NCBI RefSeq assembly: GCF_003966895.1
Contig: NZ_AP018449.1
Span: 4,171,501-4,235,500, forward strand
Origin: Methylomusa anaerophila
Lineage (GTDB): Bacteria > Bacillota > Negativicutes > Sporomusales > Sporomusaceae
Reading direction: 5' to 3'
Length of the DNA stretch: 64,000 nt
This document shows positions 17,213-27,208 of this stretch, piece by piece; positions within the stretch are counted from its first letter, which is position 1, and the number at the start of each line of letters is the position of its first letter. The translations under genes were made by a program, and so were the position numbers. Below the pieces are notes generated by a model. It searched no databases and was not told where the DNA came from. It saw only the letters and a program-made list of their open reading frames with translations.

Positions 17213-18315
17213 AAATCCCTCAAAATCATATTCGCCAGGCAGTTAGAGTCAACCAATTCTATATCCGTCGGTACATTTTGTCCGGTGGTTATATAAGATA
17301 AGGCAGTCGGAAAGTGATATAAAAGATTCAATATTGTACCTAGGTTGCTGGACTCGTCAATTTTGGTAAATAAAAATTTCTGGGGAGAACAAAGAGAAAA
17401 CTTATTAACGATCTCGACAGCATCTTTATATTTCGTATTTGCGCTTAATACAAGGTGAGTCTCAATACAAGAATCAACCGCCAGCAATTCCTTAAGTTCT
17501 TCCAATTGCTGAGAATTGCCGGGACTCCGGCCGGCAGTATCAATCAATACTAATTGTTTGTCTCCATGCCGATATAGAGCAGCTTTAAGGTCATCAGGAG
17601 TGTAAACAATTTCTAAAGGTATGCCGATTATATCAGCGTAGGTTTTCAATTGTTCCACGGCAGCAATACGGTACGTGTCAGCCGTCACCAGGGCAACCTT
17701 GTAACCTTCTTTTATGGCAAAATTAGCGGCCAATTTGGCAATGGTTGTAGTTTTTCCGACACCGGTAGGACCAATAAAAGCCACAATTTTTTTACCTGCC
17801 GGCGGAATAGTAATTCCATCTATGTTTTGAAGATAACTCATGATTCGTTCAATTAGTAACTTACGTCCATTATTTTTATTGCTTACTAAACTATTCTTCT
17901 CATTGGGAATACCATTAATTAAGTCAGCGGCAATCAATGGCTCAACATCATTTTTTACAAGAAGTTCCATTAAGGGGGAACTAGCTGTATCGCCAACAGG
18001 CAACTGATAGAGCATACGCTCAACCATTTTGCGCATATGGCCCATTTCAAACTGAATTGCCGATAATCTCGCTTCATTTTGGCTGGGAATATCTACGGAG
18101 GTATTTGCCGGCGCCATCCCTTTTTCCGCAGCTTGCATCTTAGGAGCAGTCTCAAGGGCAGCCATGACTTCCACCATGTCTTTGGCAAAAAAGCCGAAAA
18201 ATCCACCTTTACGCAAGCGGCGAGTATGCAGTATAACAGCATCCCGGCCTAAATCATGTTTTACCTGGGCCATTGCTTCATTCATCGTCTGGGCAGTAAA
18301 CAGTTTCACTTTCAA
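17209..18315 (-). CDS. flhF: SRP-type GTPase FlhF
   Basis: Directs flagellum placement. A basic N-terminal B domain (about 1-100) precedes the NG GTPase core with [16 protein letters not shown] (P loop 182-190), VTADTYRIAAVEQLKTYA, DTAGRSPGN and TKIDESSNLG. It starts with TTG one base after the flhA stop; a GTG two codons later is possible. Homologous to Ffh, which is also in the window, but distinguished by the B domain and context. Confidence 0.95.
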   Translation of the reverse strand: MKVKLFTAQTMNEAMAQVKHDLGRDAVILHTRRLRKGGFFGFFAKDMVEVMAALETAPKMQAAEKGMAPANTSVDIPSQNEARLSAIQFEMGHMRKMVERMLYQLPVGDTASSPLMELLVKNDVEPLIAADLINGIPNEKNSLVSNKNNGRKLLIERIMSYLQNIDGITIPPAGKKIVAFIGPTGVGKTTTIAKLAANFAIKEGYKVALVTADTYRIAAVEQLKTYADIIGIPLEIVYTPDDLKAALYRHGDKQLVLIDTAGRSPGNSQQLEELKELLAVDSCIETHLVLSANTKYKDAVEIVNKFSLCSPQKFLFTKIDESSNLGTILNLLYHFPTALSYITTGQNVPTDIELVDSNCLANMILRDL

Positions 18316-18316
18316 G

Positions 18317-20380
18317 TTACAATTTCACCATCCCTAATGCTTGCACTTCAATTTTAGATTCCAGTTCAGCGTAAGATAAGACTGTTAGATTTGGCGCTGC
18401 CCGTTCCGTCAGTTTACGAAAATATAGCCTGACGCCAGGACTGGTGAGAACAATCGGCTGGTAACCCAAGTTTGTTATTTTAGACAGTTCGTTGGTAAGA
18501 CTGTTCATAAGCGATTGTACAGTTTGCGGCTCAAGCGCGACGTAGGATCCCTGCTCAGTTCGTTGAACCGCGTTTGTTATTGTATTTTCAAGTTGAGGAT
18601 CAACAGTTACGCAGGTGAGAACGTTATTTATAACGTACTGTCGTGATATTTGACGGGCAAGGGAATGCCGAACGTATTCCGTCAAAAATTCCGTATCTTT
18701 CGTGATCGGGGCGTAGTCGGCCATAGTTTCTAAAATAGTTACCATGTCACGTATGGAAATTCGTTCGCGTAATAAGTTCGCCAACACTTTTTGTATCTCT
18801 CCCAATGATAATAGGTTTGGTACCAATTCATCCACTATAACCGCATTATTTTGCCTAACTGCGTCAATAAGGGTCTGAACCTCCTGACGCCCAAGAATTT
18901 CTGCAGCGTGGGACTTGATAATTTCCGTCAAGTGAGTCGCCAATACTGAAACGGGATCAACTACTGTATAGCCGGAAAGTTCGGCTTGCTCACGATAAGA
19001 GTCTTGAATCCATAGTGCCGGTAGTCCAAAAGCCGGTTCAACTGTATCAATACCGGGCACCGGTTCCGAAATAGTACCGGAATCCATAGCCAGATAATGG
19101 TCCAACAGCAGCTCTCCTCTTGCAATTTCAATACCGCGCAGTTTAATAACATAGACATTAGGTTTTAACTGTATATTATCCCGAATGCGGATTGTAGGTA
19201 CAATTAACCCCAATTCTAATGCACATTGTCTCCGAATCATCACAACGCGATCAAGGAGATCGCCGCCTTGACTCACATCAACCATTGGGATCAAACTATA
19301 ACCAATCTCAAGTTCCATAGGATCCACTTGCAATAAGGAAACCACATTCTCCGGCTTCCTAACTTCCGCTTTCTCCTTTTCTTCCGCTTGCGAAATTTCC
19401 ATTTGAACTTCCGTCTGGGCGCTTCTATACAAAGTATAGCCAATGATGAATACCAAACCGCTTAGTATAAAAAAGGGAATACCCGGCAACCCAGGCACCA
19501 GTCCCAACAAGGCGAGAACCCCGGCAGCAATAAAGAAAACCCTCGGATTCCTAACAAGTTGGCCGATCAGGTCCTGGCCCAGATTGGCTTCCGACGCAGC
19601 CCGCGTAACGATAATACCAGTCGCCGTTGATATAAGCAGGGCTGGAATCTGGTTTACCAGGCCTTCACCAACTGTCAGCAGGGTATACGTCTGAAGCGCC
19701 TGCATAATATCCATATCGCGCTGCAACATACCGATAGTAAAACCGCCTACAATATTAATAATAATGATGATTATGGCGGCAATTGCATCCCCTTTAACAA
19801 ACTTACTGGCCCCATCCATAGCACCATAAAAGTCAGCTTCCCGCTGGATTTTCTTCCGCCGCTGCCTAGCTTCGGCATCGCTGATAAGTCCGGCATTTAG
19901 GTCGGCATCAATACTCATCTGTTTTCCCGGCATCGCATCCAAAGTAAATCTTGCTGCGACTTCTGCAACCCGTTCAGCCCCGCGAGTAATTACAATAAAT
20001 TGAATGATTATTAAAATTACAAATACTATAAAACCGACAATAGCGTTACCGCCAACTACGAAATTGCCAAAGGCAGTAATAACTTCGCCGGCATACCCGT
20101 CCAGCAAGATAAGTCTTGTGGAGGAAACGTTTAAAGCCAGTCGAAATAGGGTGGTAATAAGCAACAGCGAAGGGAAAACAGAAAATTCCAAGGTATCAAC
20201 ATTATAAATGGATACCATTACTATTATTAAGGCAATTGTAACATTGGAGGTTAAAAATAAATCCAGCAAGAATGGTGGCAAAGGTATAATCATCATTATC
20301 ACAATAGTAATAATCGCTACAGCCACCATTATATCGCTATATTTGGATATACCGGCAAACACTGATTGTTGTACAGCCAT
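18317..20380 (-). CDS. flhA: Flagellar export gate protein FlhA
   Basis: Large subunit of the type III export gate. The N-terminal half has about eight membrane segments, with the conserved cytoplasmic FHIPEP-type loop (RVAEVAARFTLDAMPGKQMSID, given in part) between them. The C-terminal half (about 340-687) is the soluble nonameric ring that docks chaperones. Length 687 residues, normal. The ATG has GAGGAG 8 bases upstream. Confidence 0.97.
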   Translation of the reverse strand: MAVQQSVFAGISKYSDIMVAVAIITIVIMMIIPLPPFLLDLFLTSNVTIALIIVMVSIYNVDTLEFSVFPSLLLITTLFRLALNVSSTRLILLDGYAGEVITAFGNFVVGGNAIVGFIVFVILIIIQFIVITRGAERVAEVAARFTLDAMPGKQMSIDADLNAGLISDAEARQRRKKIQREADFYGAMDGASKFVKGDAIAAIIIIIINIVGGFTIGMLQRDMDIMQALQTYTLLTVGEGLVNQIPALLISTATGIIVTRAASEANLGQDLIGQLVRNPRVFFIAAGVLALLGLVPGLPGIPFFILSGLVFIIGYTLYRSAQTEVQMEISQAEEKEKAEVRKPENVVSLLQVDPMELEIGYSLIPMVDVSQGGDLLDRVVMIRRQCALELGLIVPTIRIRDNIQLKPNVYVIKLRGIEIARGELLLDHYLAMDSGTISEPVPGIDTVEPAFGLPALWIQDSYREQAELSGYTVVDPVSVLATHLTEIIKSHAAEILGRQEVQTLIDAVRQNNAVIVDELVPNLLSLGEIQKVLANLLRERISIRDMVTILETMADYAPITKDTEFLTEYVRHSLARQISRQYVINNVLTCVTVDPQLENTITNAVQRTEQGSYVALEPQTVQSLMNSLTNELSKITNLGYQPIVLTSPGVRLYFRKLTERAAPNLTVLSYAELESKIEVQALGMVKL

Positions 20381-20402
20381 TGAATTCGCTCCTCAGCTTA
20401 AA

Positions 20403-21578
20403 CTAAGACAAACGTTTTTTTAGACGGTATACGTGAGCCAATACTTCCGCAACTGCCTGGTACAACTCCGGCGGTATAGGTTCGCCAATTTCCACCACTG
20501 GGTACAAAGCCCGGGCTAACGGTTTGTTTTCCACAATTACTACCCGATTCTCCCTGGCAATATCTTTAATCCGCTGAGCTAAAAAATCTTGCCCTTTCGC
20601 CACAACGACCGGCGCCGTCATGGTTTTATCATACTGTAAGGCAATAGCCAGGTGTACCGGATTGGTAATAACCACATCGGCCTGAGGCACCTGTTGCATC
20701 ATTCGCCGCATCGCTAACGCGCGCTGCTTTTCTTTGATTTTTCCTTTTATTTGCGGGTTGCCTTCGGTCTGTTTGTATTCCTCTTTCACCTCTTGTTTGG
20801 ACATTTTTAAGCTTTGATTATGTTCCCACCATTGGTACAAAAAATCGAGAACAGCTAAGACAAACATAACGGCGATAATTTGAAAAACCAAGTCAACAAT
20901 AAGAGTTGAGGCTAATTTTAGTGAATCTATCAACTCAAAACTAATTAACTTAGGAATTTGGGCAGCATTTATCAAGGCGAAACGATAAATAAAATATCCA
21001 ATGACGGCTACTTTGCATATAGATTTAACCAGCTCGGCCAAAGAACGCTTGGAAAAAAGCCGTTGAAAACCGGATATAGGATTAAGTTTGCTAAGATCCG
21101 GCATAAGGATTTGCGGCGAAAAAATAAAGCCAACCTGCATAAAGTTAACGGCCAAAGCTATTACAGAAATCGCGAACATCAGCGGCAAAATTGTTTTGGC
21201 AATAACCCAGCTTAAATCAAAAAACAGGATTTGTACTGCCTGGATAGTAAGATCACTTTTTACCAGATTGGAAAAAATAAGCACCATATACTCTTCCAGC
21301 TGTGAATATATAACCGGCCCTAACATTTTCAGAGTAAAAAAAGCGGCCAGAATAACAAAAACTGCGTTAATCTCTATGCTTTTGGCAACTTGTCCTTTTT
21401 TACGGGCCTCCTGTTTGCGTTTTGGGGTAGCATCTTCCGTTTTTTCACCGCTAAAAAGTTGCAAATCAAAGTTATTGAAAACCCAGGCCCTGGATCCAGA
21501 TAGTCTAAAATCAGCTTTCGTATGGTTATAATCTTCCCATACTGGCCATGAGGTGGTAAATATTGCGGAACATATCAT
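20403..21578 (-). CDS. flhB: Flagellar export gate and substrate-switch protein FlhB
   Basis: Controls the change from rod/hook to filament export. Four membrane segments are followed by a cytoplasmic domain with the self-cleavage motif, here NPVH at 306-309 rather than the usual NPTH. The conserved start region (DLQLFSGEKTEDATPKRKQEARKKGQ, in part) begins only at about residue 38. The ATG at 21578 has GGAGGTGG 6 bases upstream but overlaps fliR by 53 bases and gives a 391-residue protein against the usual 350-360. No better in-frame start was found, so a genuine N-terminal extension is possible. Confidence 0.93.
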   Translation of the reverse strand: MICSAIFTTSWPVWEDYNHTKADFRLSGSRAWVFNNFDLQLFSGEKTEDATPKRKQEARKKGQVAKSIEINAVFVILAAFFTLKMLGPVIYSQLEEYMVLIFSNLVKSDLTIQAVQILFFDLSWVIAKTILPLMFAISVIALAVNFMQVGFIFSPQILMPDLSKLNPISGFQRLFSKRSLAELVKSICKVAVIGYFIYRFALINAAQIPKLISFELIDSLKLASTLIVDLVFQIIAVMFVLAVLDFLYQWWEHNQSLKMSKQEVKEEYKQTEGNPQIKGKIKEKQRALAMRRMMQQVPQADVVITNPVHLAIALQYDKTMTAPVVVAKGQDFLAQRIKDIARENRVVIVENKPLARALYPVVEIGEPIPPELYQAVAEVLAHVYRLKKRLS

Positions 21579-22326
21579 TAAAAACCACCTCCAGAAACAT
21601 AATATAAAATGGTAACGCTAAAGATAGCACAAAAATGCCGACAATTATTTTGCCTGGCATGCCAACTATAAAAATATTCATTTGCGGCATAGTCCGGGAC
21701 AATATTCCTAAAGCCACATCTGTAAGCAACAGGGAAACCAGAACCGGCAGGCTGATTTTTAACGCGATTACGAAGATGCCAACTACCATATTAACTATAA
21801 TATCAGATATACTCGGATGATAGACGGCTTTTGTAACCGGTATCAGCTGGAAACTGGAAAACAAAGCAGACAGCAACAGATGATGACTATTAGTGGTTAA
21901 AAAAATCACTAGCGCCAAAATGTATTTAAAGTTGCCAATCAAAGGGGTCTGCTGTCCAAACTGAGGATCCAAAACATTAACAATGCCAAAACCAATTTGG
22001 GTATCAATGATTGAACCGGCCATCTGTATAGCATTAAAGGCCATAGAAGCTGCAAATGCAATAATCAAACCAACTAAGAACTCACTGATAACCAATAAAA
22101 TGTAAGCAAATAATGCATTAGGAATGGTAAAATCGGGATACGCAAGGAGAGGTACTAATATGTAGGTTAACAATAAAGACATCCCTGCTTTAACAGCTAA
22201 GGGAATATTGCGGGAACCAAAAATCGGAGCGACGGAAAATATTCCACTTATACGGGCAAAAACAAGTAAAAATAATCCAAACTGATTTTGCATAATAGCA
22301 TACAAGTCCAAATAACAGTCTACCAC
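21526..22326 (-). CDS. fliR: Flagellar export gate protein FliR
   Basis: Polytopic gate component with FliP and FliQ. At 266 residues it has about six hydrophobic segments, the ARISGIFSVAPIFGSRNIP motif near the N-terminus, and IDTQIGFGIVNVLDPQFGQQTP in the conserved loop (in part). The start is GTG at 22326 with a poor ribosome site; a TTG at 22311 lies 11 bases from AGGTGG and may be used instead. Its 3' end overlaps flhB. Confidence 0.95.
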   Translation of the reverse strand: MVDCYLDLYAIMQNQFGLFLLVFARISGIFSVAPIFGSRNIPLAVKAGMSLLLTYILVPLLAYPDFTIPNALFAYILLVISEFLVGLIIAFAASMAFNAIQMAGSIIDTQIGFGIVNVLDPQFGQQTPLIGNFKYILALVIFLTTNSHHLLLSALFSSFQLIPVTKAVYHPSISDIIVNMVVGIFVIALKISLPVLVSLLLTDVALGILSRTMPQMNIFIVGMPGKIIVGIFVLSLALPFYIMFLEVVFNDMFRNIYHLMASMGRL

Positions 22327-22394
22327 CTATCGTAGAATATCCGCAATTCTAACTCAAATCGGTCCTAGTACCTTGTTACATTTAAAACAACTTT

Positions 22395-22664
22395 CTATTT
22401 AATTAAGTTCGGTAAGCTAATAAATATATCACGAGTATAATCGGTGAGTATCTTCAGCATCCAGGGCCCGAAAATTAATACGGCAAAAAAAACAGCAATT
22501 ATTTTCGGGATAAATGCAAGTGACTGTTCTTGAATCTGAGTTGTAGCTTGAAAAATACTTACCAGCACCCCTACTATCAATCCTAGCCCGAGCATCGGTG
22601 CAGAAACCAACATGACCATGGCTAAAGCGTCGCGACCAATTTGAATAGCCATATCTCCTGACAT
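22395..22664 (-). CDS. fliQ: Flagellar export gate protein FliQ
   Basis: An 89-residue protein with two membrane hairpins and the conserved loop VSIFQATTQIQEQSLAFIPK. It forms the FliP5Q4R1 export channel. It follows fliP by 21 bases with a GAGGAG-type ribosome site upstream. Confidence 0.96.
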   Translation of the reverse strand: MSGDMAIQIGRDALAMVMLVSAPMLGLGLIVGVLVSIFQATTQIQEQSLAFIPKIIAVFFAVLIFGPWMLKILTDYTRDIFISLPNLIK

Positions 22665-22685
22665 ATGAGAACTCCTCTGTCATCG

Positions 22686-23450
22686 TTAATTGAAACTTGT
22701 AACCAACGATCTAATAATTAAGTGCCAGCCGTCCACCAATATAAACAATAGAATTTTAAACGGCAGCGATATCATAACCGGCGGCACCATCATCATACCC
22801 ATTGCCATTAAGGTGCTAGCCACAACCATATCGATTACAATAAAAGGTATATAAATCAGAAAACCAATTTGAAAGGCCGTTTTTAGCTCGCTAATAATAA
22901 ATGCTGGAATCAGCACACTTGCGGGTACATCTTCCGGCGAATTCGGGCGTTCTTTGTCAGATAAATTAACAAATAAAGCCAAGTCATTTTCACGGGTCTG
23001 TTTAAGCATAAATTCCCGCATTGGTTTCATCCCCTGGGTCATAGCGCTTTCCTGATCCATCGTTCCAGCCAAATAAGGCTGCAAGGCATTATTATTTATT
23101 TGTTCAAAATAAGGAGACATGGTAAAGAATGTTAAGAATAAAGCTAACCCAATCAAAATCTGGTTGGGAGGAACCTGTTGCGTTGCGAGAGCACTGCGTA
23201 TAAATGATAGAACGATTATGATCCGGGTAAAGGAAGTCATCATGATAAGAATTGACGGCGCCAAAGACAGCACAGTTAACGTAAATAATATCTGTAAACT
23301 TAACGCGACATCCTGGGGATTATTCGCGGCCTCAACTCCAATATTTAGATTTGGCACGGGGATAAGAGGCGCAGCTAATGCCGAATGGGGGATAACCAAA
23401 ACGAACATAAGCGCAAAAATAGCAAGAACAATCTTTATACGCGTCACCAC
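22686..23450 (-). CDS. fliP: Flagellar export gate protein FliP
   Basis: Core gate subunit. The 254 residues include a cleavable signal peptide (about 1-26, ending SALAA), then four membrane segments, with family motifs MMTSFTRIIIVLSFIRSAL, ATQQVPPNQILIGLALFLT, PAFIISELKTAFQIGF and MGMMMVPPVMISLPFKILLF. It begins 6 bases after the fliO stop. Confidence 0.97.
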   Translation of the reverse strand: MVTRIKIVLAIFALMFVLVIPHSALAAPLIPVPNLNIGVEAANNPQDVALSLQILFTLTVLSLAPSILIMMTSFTRIIIVLSFIRSALATQQVPPNQILIGLALFLTFFTMSPYFEQINNNALQPYLAGTMDQESAMTQGMKPMREFMLKQTRENDLALFVNLSDKERPNSPEDVPASVLIPAFIISELKTAFQIGFLIYIPFIVIDMVVASTLMAMGMMMVPPVMISLPFKILLFILVDGWHLIIRSLVTSFN

Positions 23451-23456
23451 ATCTTT

Positions 23457-24026
23457 TTACCTCTTCTCCCGTTCGTTTTCATTTCCCCTCTTATTCTCCG
23501 GGTATAAGTAAGACCCAAAAACAGAAGGAAACTTATTCGACATTTGTTGTAGAGAGGCAAGGTGCCGATGAAACATAGTGCTAAATTCACCACTTGGCAA
23601 ATGGGAAACATGATTCGTTTTAAGTTGCTCAATCTCTTCTACAGCAGTTATCTCTTTCAGCAAGGTTATACTATGGTCAGTCACACCCAGAATTAGGTAT
23701 TTTCCAGCAATCTCTACCACATAAATCCCACGATTTGGTCCCATAGAAAGGGAAGCATATATTTTGCTTTCCCCCGTTCCGAAACCAGTACCTAATTTAT
23801 TTGCCAATAATCGGGAAGTAAGATAGGCAAGTCCAACTACAAGCAAAAATGTAAGAAAAAGTGAGCCTACATAGGCGCTGGTATTAAACCACGAGATTGT
23901 GGTTGATTGAGGTGCCTGATAATTAAGATAATGATTGCTTTGATCATCTGCAAATACCTGACCGGTCAACACCAAAAACGGTAACATCCAGACAAGCATA
24001 TTGCCAAATAAATGGGTAATGTTCAT
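23457..24026 (-). CDS. fliO: FliO-type flagellar biosynthesis protein
   Basis: Membrane-anchored chaperone-like factor that helps assemble the FliP ring. It has an N-terminal signal-like segment (about 8-26), a short periplasmic stretch, a membrane segment (about 50-68), and a cytoplasmic beta domain with GESKIYASLSMGPNRGIYVVEIAGKYLILGVTDHSITLL (in part), which is the FliO/YopQ-like signature. The C-terminal tail is basic. Length 189 residues. Confidence 0.9.
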   Translation of the reverse strand: MNITHLFGNMLVWMLPFLVLTGQVFADDQSNHYLNYQAPQSTTISWFNTSAYVGSLFLTFLLVVGLAYLTSRLLANKLGTGFGTGESKIYASLSMGPNRGIYVVEIAGKYLILGVTDHSITLLKEITAVEEIEQLKTNHVSHLPSGEFSTMFHRHLASLQQMSNKFPSVFGSYLYPENKRGNENEREKR

Positions 24027-24037
24027 TTACGTCGTTC

Positions 24038-24400
24038 TTACCCAACGGCCTTACGGACAGCCTCTAATACCCGGTCAGGTTGAAACGGTTTTACTATAAA
24101 GTCTCGCGCGCCTGATTGAATTGCTTCTATTACCATAGCCTGTTGACCCATGGCGCTACACATAATTATTTTGGCGTTGGCATCAATGTTTTTAATTTGT
24201 TTGACAGCAGTAATACCATCCATTTCAGGCATCGTAATATCCATAGTTGTTAAATCAGGGCGCAATTCTTGAAATTTTTCAACAGCTTTAAGTCCATTTT
24301 CAGCTTCACCTGCAATTTCATAACCGTTTTTGGATAAAATATCTTTAATCATCATTCTCATAAATGCTGCATCGTCAACAATCAAGACCTTTATAGCCAT
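24038..24400 (-). CDS. cheY: Chemotaxis response regulator CheY
   Basis: Single-domain receiver that, when phosphorylated, binds the switch proteins. Acidic pair D9-D10, phosphorylation site D54 (TMDITMPEMDG), Ser/Ala switch region (MCSAMGQ) and K104 (FIVKPF) are intact. 120 residues. It lies between fliY and fliO, as in Bacillus. Confidence 0.96.
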   Translation of the reverse strand: MAIKVLIVDDAAFMRMMIKDILSKNGYEIAGEAENGLKAVEKFQELRPDLTTMDITMPEMDGITAVKQIKNIDANAKIIMCSAMGQQAMVIEAIQSGARDFIVKPFQPDRVLEAVRKAVG

Positions 24401-24471
24401 TAGCAGACCTCTCCTTATTCGATAATAATACTGATTGAGTTATAAACCGGCAGAATTATATCCATTCCTAT

Positions 24472-25608
24472 TTATTGCAGATTGTTTACCCGATCAATTT
24501 GGCTCACAATATCTGTAATACGAACACCAAAATTTTCGTCGATGACAACTACTTCACCTTTGGCAATCATCTTGCCGTTAACAAGAATATCAACCGGTTC
24601 ACCTGCAAGTTTATCTAGTTCAACAACTGAGCCCGGAGCAAGTTCAAGAATCTCGCGAATCAATTTCCGGGTACGGCCAAGCTCAACCGTGACCTGTAAA
24701 GGTACGTCAAGTATAAGCCCGATATTAGTATCGCTCATCGCAACGGAAGGTTTAAGGGGAGCAAACTGTACGGGCTGAACAGTGACGCTTTGAACCGGCT
24801 GAGCTTTTGGCACGGAGAGAGATGGCGCCGGCGCAATCGGCTGCTGCTGTTGAGCTGGCGCAACGGTTGCTTGCGGTGCAGCTGGGTTCTGCGGCGCACC
24901 TGGCTGTTGTTTCACAGCTTCCATAAGGTTATTCACCATCTCTTTCGCCACTTTGATAGGAATGATTTGCATCAATTCGCTATCGATAATATCCTCTACT
25001 TCCATACGGAAGGCAACTCTGACAATAGGTTCCTGGTCGGAAATTAAGTCCGAGATAGCCGGATTGTTTGAGAAATCGAGCAAATTTACCTTAGGCGGAG
25101 CAATATCTACTTTTTTCTTAAAGATAGTCGAAATCGATGTGGCTGTTGATCCCATCATTTGGTTCATTGCTTCGGTAACGGCACTCATGTATAGTTCATT
25201 TATCTCTGTAGGCGGGTTTGTCCCATCGCCCCCCATCATCAGATCAGCAATAATCAAGGCGTCCTGCTCTTTCATTGCTAAAATGTTACTTCCGAGAACC
25301 CCCTGGGTATAACCGACCTCAATAACCAGATATGGCAAGGGATACTGCTTTTTTATCTCTTCAATGGAAGAAATACATACTCTCGGGGTAGTAATCGACA
25401 CGCGTCTTCCCAGCAATACCGAGAGGGTAGTCGCGGCAGTGCCCATGGATATGTTCCCGATTTCCCCCAAAGCATCATTTTCCATATCATTGAGATTGGG
25501 TATTTCCGGAGATGCGGGAGATTCAGATGCAGCTGAAGTTGCCGGTGCGGCAGGCTCCCCTCTCAGTAAAGCGTCGATTTCTTCTTGCGACAAGAATCCA
25601 TCACTCAT
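24472..25608 (-). CDS. fliY: Flagellar switch/phosphatase protein FliY (FliN-like)
   Basis: C-ring protein that also dephosphorylates CheY-P. The N-terminal FLSQEEIDALLRG peptide, resembling FliM's, precedes a CheC-like domain with two (D/S)xxxExxN motifs (DALGEIGN and SAVTEAMN). A Pro/Gln/Ala-rich linker (about 235-280) leads to a C-terminal SpoA/FliN domain (DVPLQVTVELGRTRKLIREIL). ATG choices cluster at 25608-25617; 25608 and 25611 have the better spacing to GGGAG. About 378 residues. It overlaps the fliM stop. Confidence 0.95.
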   Translation of the reverse strand: MSDGFLSQEEIDALLRGEPAAPATSAASESPASPEIPNLNDMENDALGEIGNISMGTAATTLSVLLGRRVSITTPRVCISSIEEIKKQYPLPYLVIEVGYTQGVLGSNILAMKEQDALIIADLMMGGDGTNPPTEINELYMSAVTEAMNQMMGSTATSISTIFKKKVDIAPPKVNLLDFSNNPAISDLISDQEPIVRVAFRMEVEDIIDSELMQIIPIKVAKEMVNNLMEAVKQQPGAPQNPAAPQATVAPAQQQQPIAPAPSLSVPKAQPVQSVTVQPVQFAPLKPSVAMSDTNIGLILDVPLQVTVELGRTRKLIREILELAPGSVVELDKLAGEPVDILVNGKMIAKGEVVVIDENFGVRITDIVSQIDRVNNLQ

Positions 25609-26605
25609 CATTATCATCTCCCTGGGAAATTATTTGTGTAATCTGCACGGCTGTCCTATTTCCTGAAACACCTGGTTTACATTTAAACTTTTCGCGAGTA
25701 CCGATGATTACACTTAAATCATCATTAGTCCTCGAATTCAGCTGCAGAACGTCACCGACAGCTAAATTCAGCAATTCCTGGACTGTTATGCTGACTTGTC
25801 CTAACTCCACAATTGCGGGAATCCGGGTTTTTTCAAGCTTACGCTGCAAAACACTCATCATTTCCGGCGACGACTGCTTAGCCATGGATGATGCCACCCA
25901 AAAAGTAGTGGTCAGTTTAGACATAATAGGTTCAAGCATCAAATAAGGGATACATATACTAATAAATCCTTCCGCCTGACCAATTTTAGCCTGTAAAGTG
26001 ACAAGCACAACCATATCGTTCGGCGGTACAATCTGCGTAAACTGAGGATTGGTTTCAATTGCATCCAATCTGGGTTCGATTACAAAAACCTGCTTCCATG
26101 CTTCCTGCATACTTTCCAGCGCTTTGTTAATAACTCGACGAACAATTACTTCCTCAATATCCGTAAGCGGTCTAGGTTTAGCGGGTGATAATCCGGGTCC
26201 GCCAAACAGCCTGTCAATGAGAGCCAATATAATATTGGGATTAATTTCCAATATGGCATTACCTTTTAAGGGTCTCATCTGAAAAATACTGATAACGCTA
26301 GGGTTTGGCAAAGACCTGATAAATTCCTCATAAGTTAATTGGTCAACTGATGCAACATCAACGTGCACGATAGTCCGCAGATGCGCCGAAAGATAAGTAT
26401 TGATCAACCGGGCAAAATTCTCATGCAACATGTAAATAGTGCGAATTTGATCTTTGGAAAACTTGTCCGGCCGCTTAAAATCGTAAATCTTAATCTTGCG
26501 TTGCCTTTGTTCGGTTTTAATTTCTTCGGCGGAAACAACACCAGTTGATAGTGCGGATAACAGGTCATCTATTTCCGACTGGGACAATACATCTGACCCG
26601 GCCAA
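25601..26605 (-). CDS. fliM: Flagellar motor switch protein FliM
   Basis: C-ring protein that binds CheY-P. The N-terminal VLSQSEIDDLLSALSTG is the CheY-binding peptide, followed by the CheC-like middle domain (IYDFKRPDKFSKDQIRTI onward, FARLINTYLSAHLRT, with a Gly-rich QMRPLKGNAILEINP) and a C-terminal SpoA domain (VELGQVSITVQELLNLAVGDVL). TTG at 26605 with AGGAGGGGG upstream is preferred over the track-wide open frame to 26629, giving 334 residues. Confidence 0.95.
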   Translation of the reverse strand: MAGSDVLSQSEIDDLLSALSTGVVSAEEIKTEQRQRKIKIYDFKRPDKFSKDQIRTIYMLHENFARLINTYLSAHLRTIVHVDVASVDQLTYEEFIRSLPNPSVISIFQMRPLKGNAILEINPNIILALIDRLFGGPGLSPAKPRPLTDIEEVIVRRVINKALESMQEAWKQVFVIEPRLDAIETNPQFTQIVPPNDMVVLVTLQAKIGQAEGFISICIPYLMLEPIMSKLTTTFWVASSMAKQSSPEMMSVLQRKLEKTRIPAIVELGQVSITVQELLNLAVGDVLQLNSRTNDDLSVIIGTREKFKCKPGVSGNRTAVQITQIISQGDDNDE

Positions 26606-26698
26606 TAACTCCCCCTCCTTCCAAGCCACTTTAAAATGATAATATTCGTCATTTTTTTCCTTGTATAAGTTTATTATACTAAAAGAAACTATTGGATT

Positions 26699-27175
26699 CT
26701 ACTGTAAAACGAAATTAGTAATATAGACTTCTGCTACCCAGTCGTCACCAAGATTCTTATTAATTTCGTTTTTTAACAATTCCTTCAGTTGTTCTTGCTT
26801 GGCTGGATCAAAGCCTTCCAGTTTTTGTGAACGCAGTACATATACGGTTGTATCAAGAATTCTCACTTCCTCCGGCGATGGCATTTTGCCCTCCCGGAGG
26901 GTAACCTTCTTGTCCGGCCTTAACCCGACGATTAAACCGATCTTTAAATACCGGCCGCTATTTACACCCCCAATATTTAAAACAAGACCATCCTTGGCAT
27001 CGCCAAGTCTGATTAAATCCCCGAGTTCATGCTGGCCTTTGCGATCAACCGACTTATCCGCAACAACCTTGGTGGCTATCAGATACGAAATACCTCCGGC
27101 TAATATTAGACCTATTACAATGAGAGTGACGACCAGCGTCATCGACATCTTTTTTCCGTTTTCTTCCTCGGCCAC
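26699..27175 (-). CDS. fliL: Flagellar basal body-associated protein FliL
   Basis: Stator-associated membrane protein. One N-terminal membrane segment (about 11-34) is followed by a periplasmic domain ending with the typical short tail VAEVYITNFVLQ. 158 residues. The 90-base gap between it and fliM is AT-rich with no clear signal. Confidence 0.92.
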   Translation of the reverse strand: MAEEENGKKMSMTLVVTLIVIGLILAGGISYLIATKVVADKSVDRKGQHELGDLIRLGDAKDGLVLNIGGVNSGRYLKIGLIVGLRPDKKVTLREGKMPSPEEVRILDTTVYVLRSQKLEGFDPAKQEQLKELLKNEINKNLGDDWVAEVYITNFVLQ

Positions 27176-27208
27176 TATCGCACCTCCAATGCTAATTCGG
27201 CATACTGT

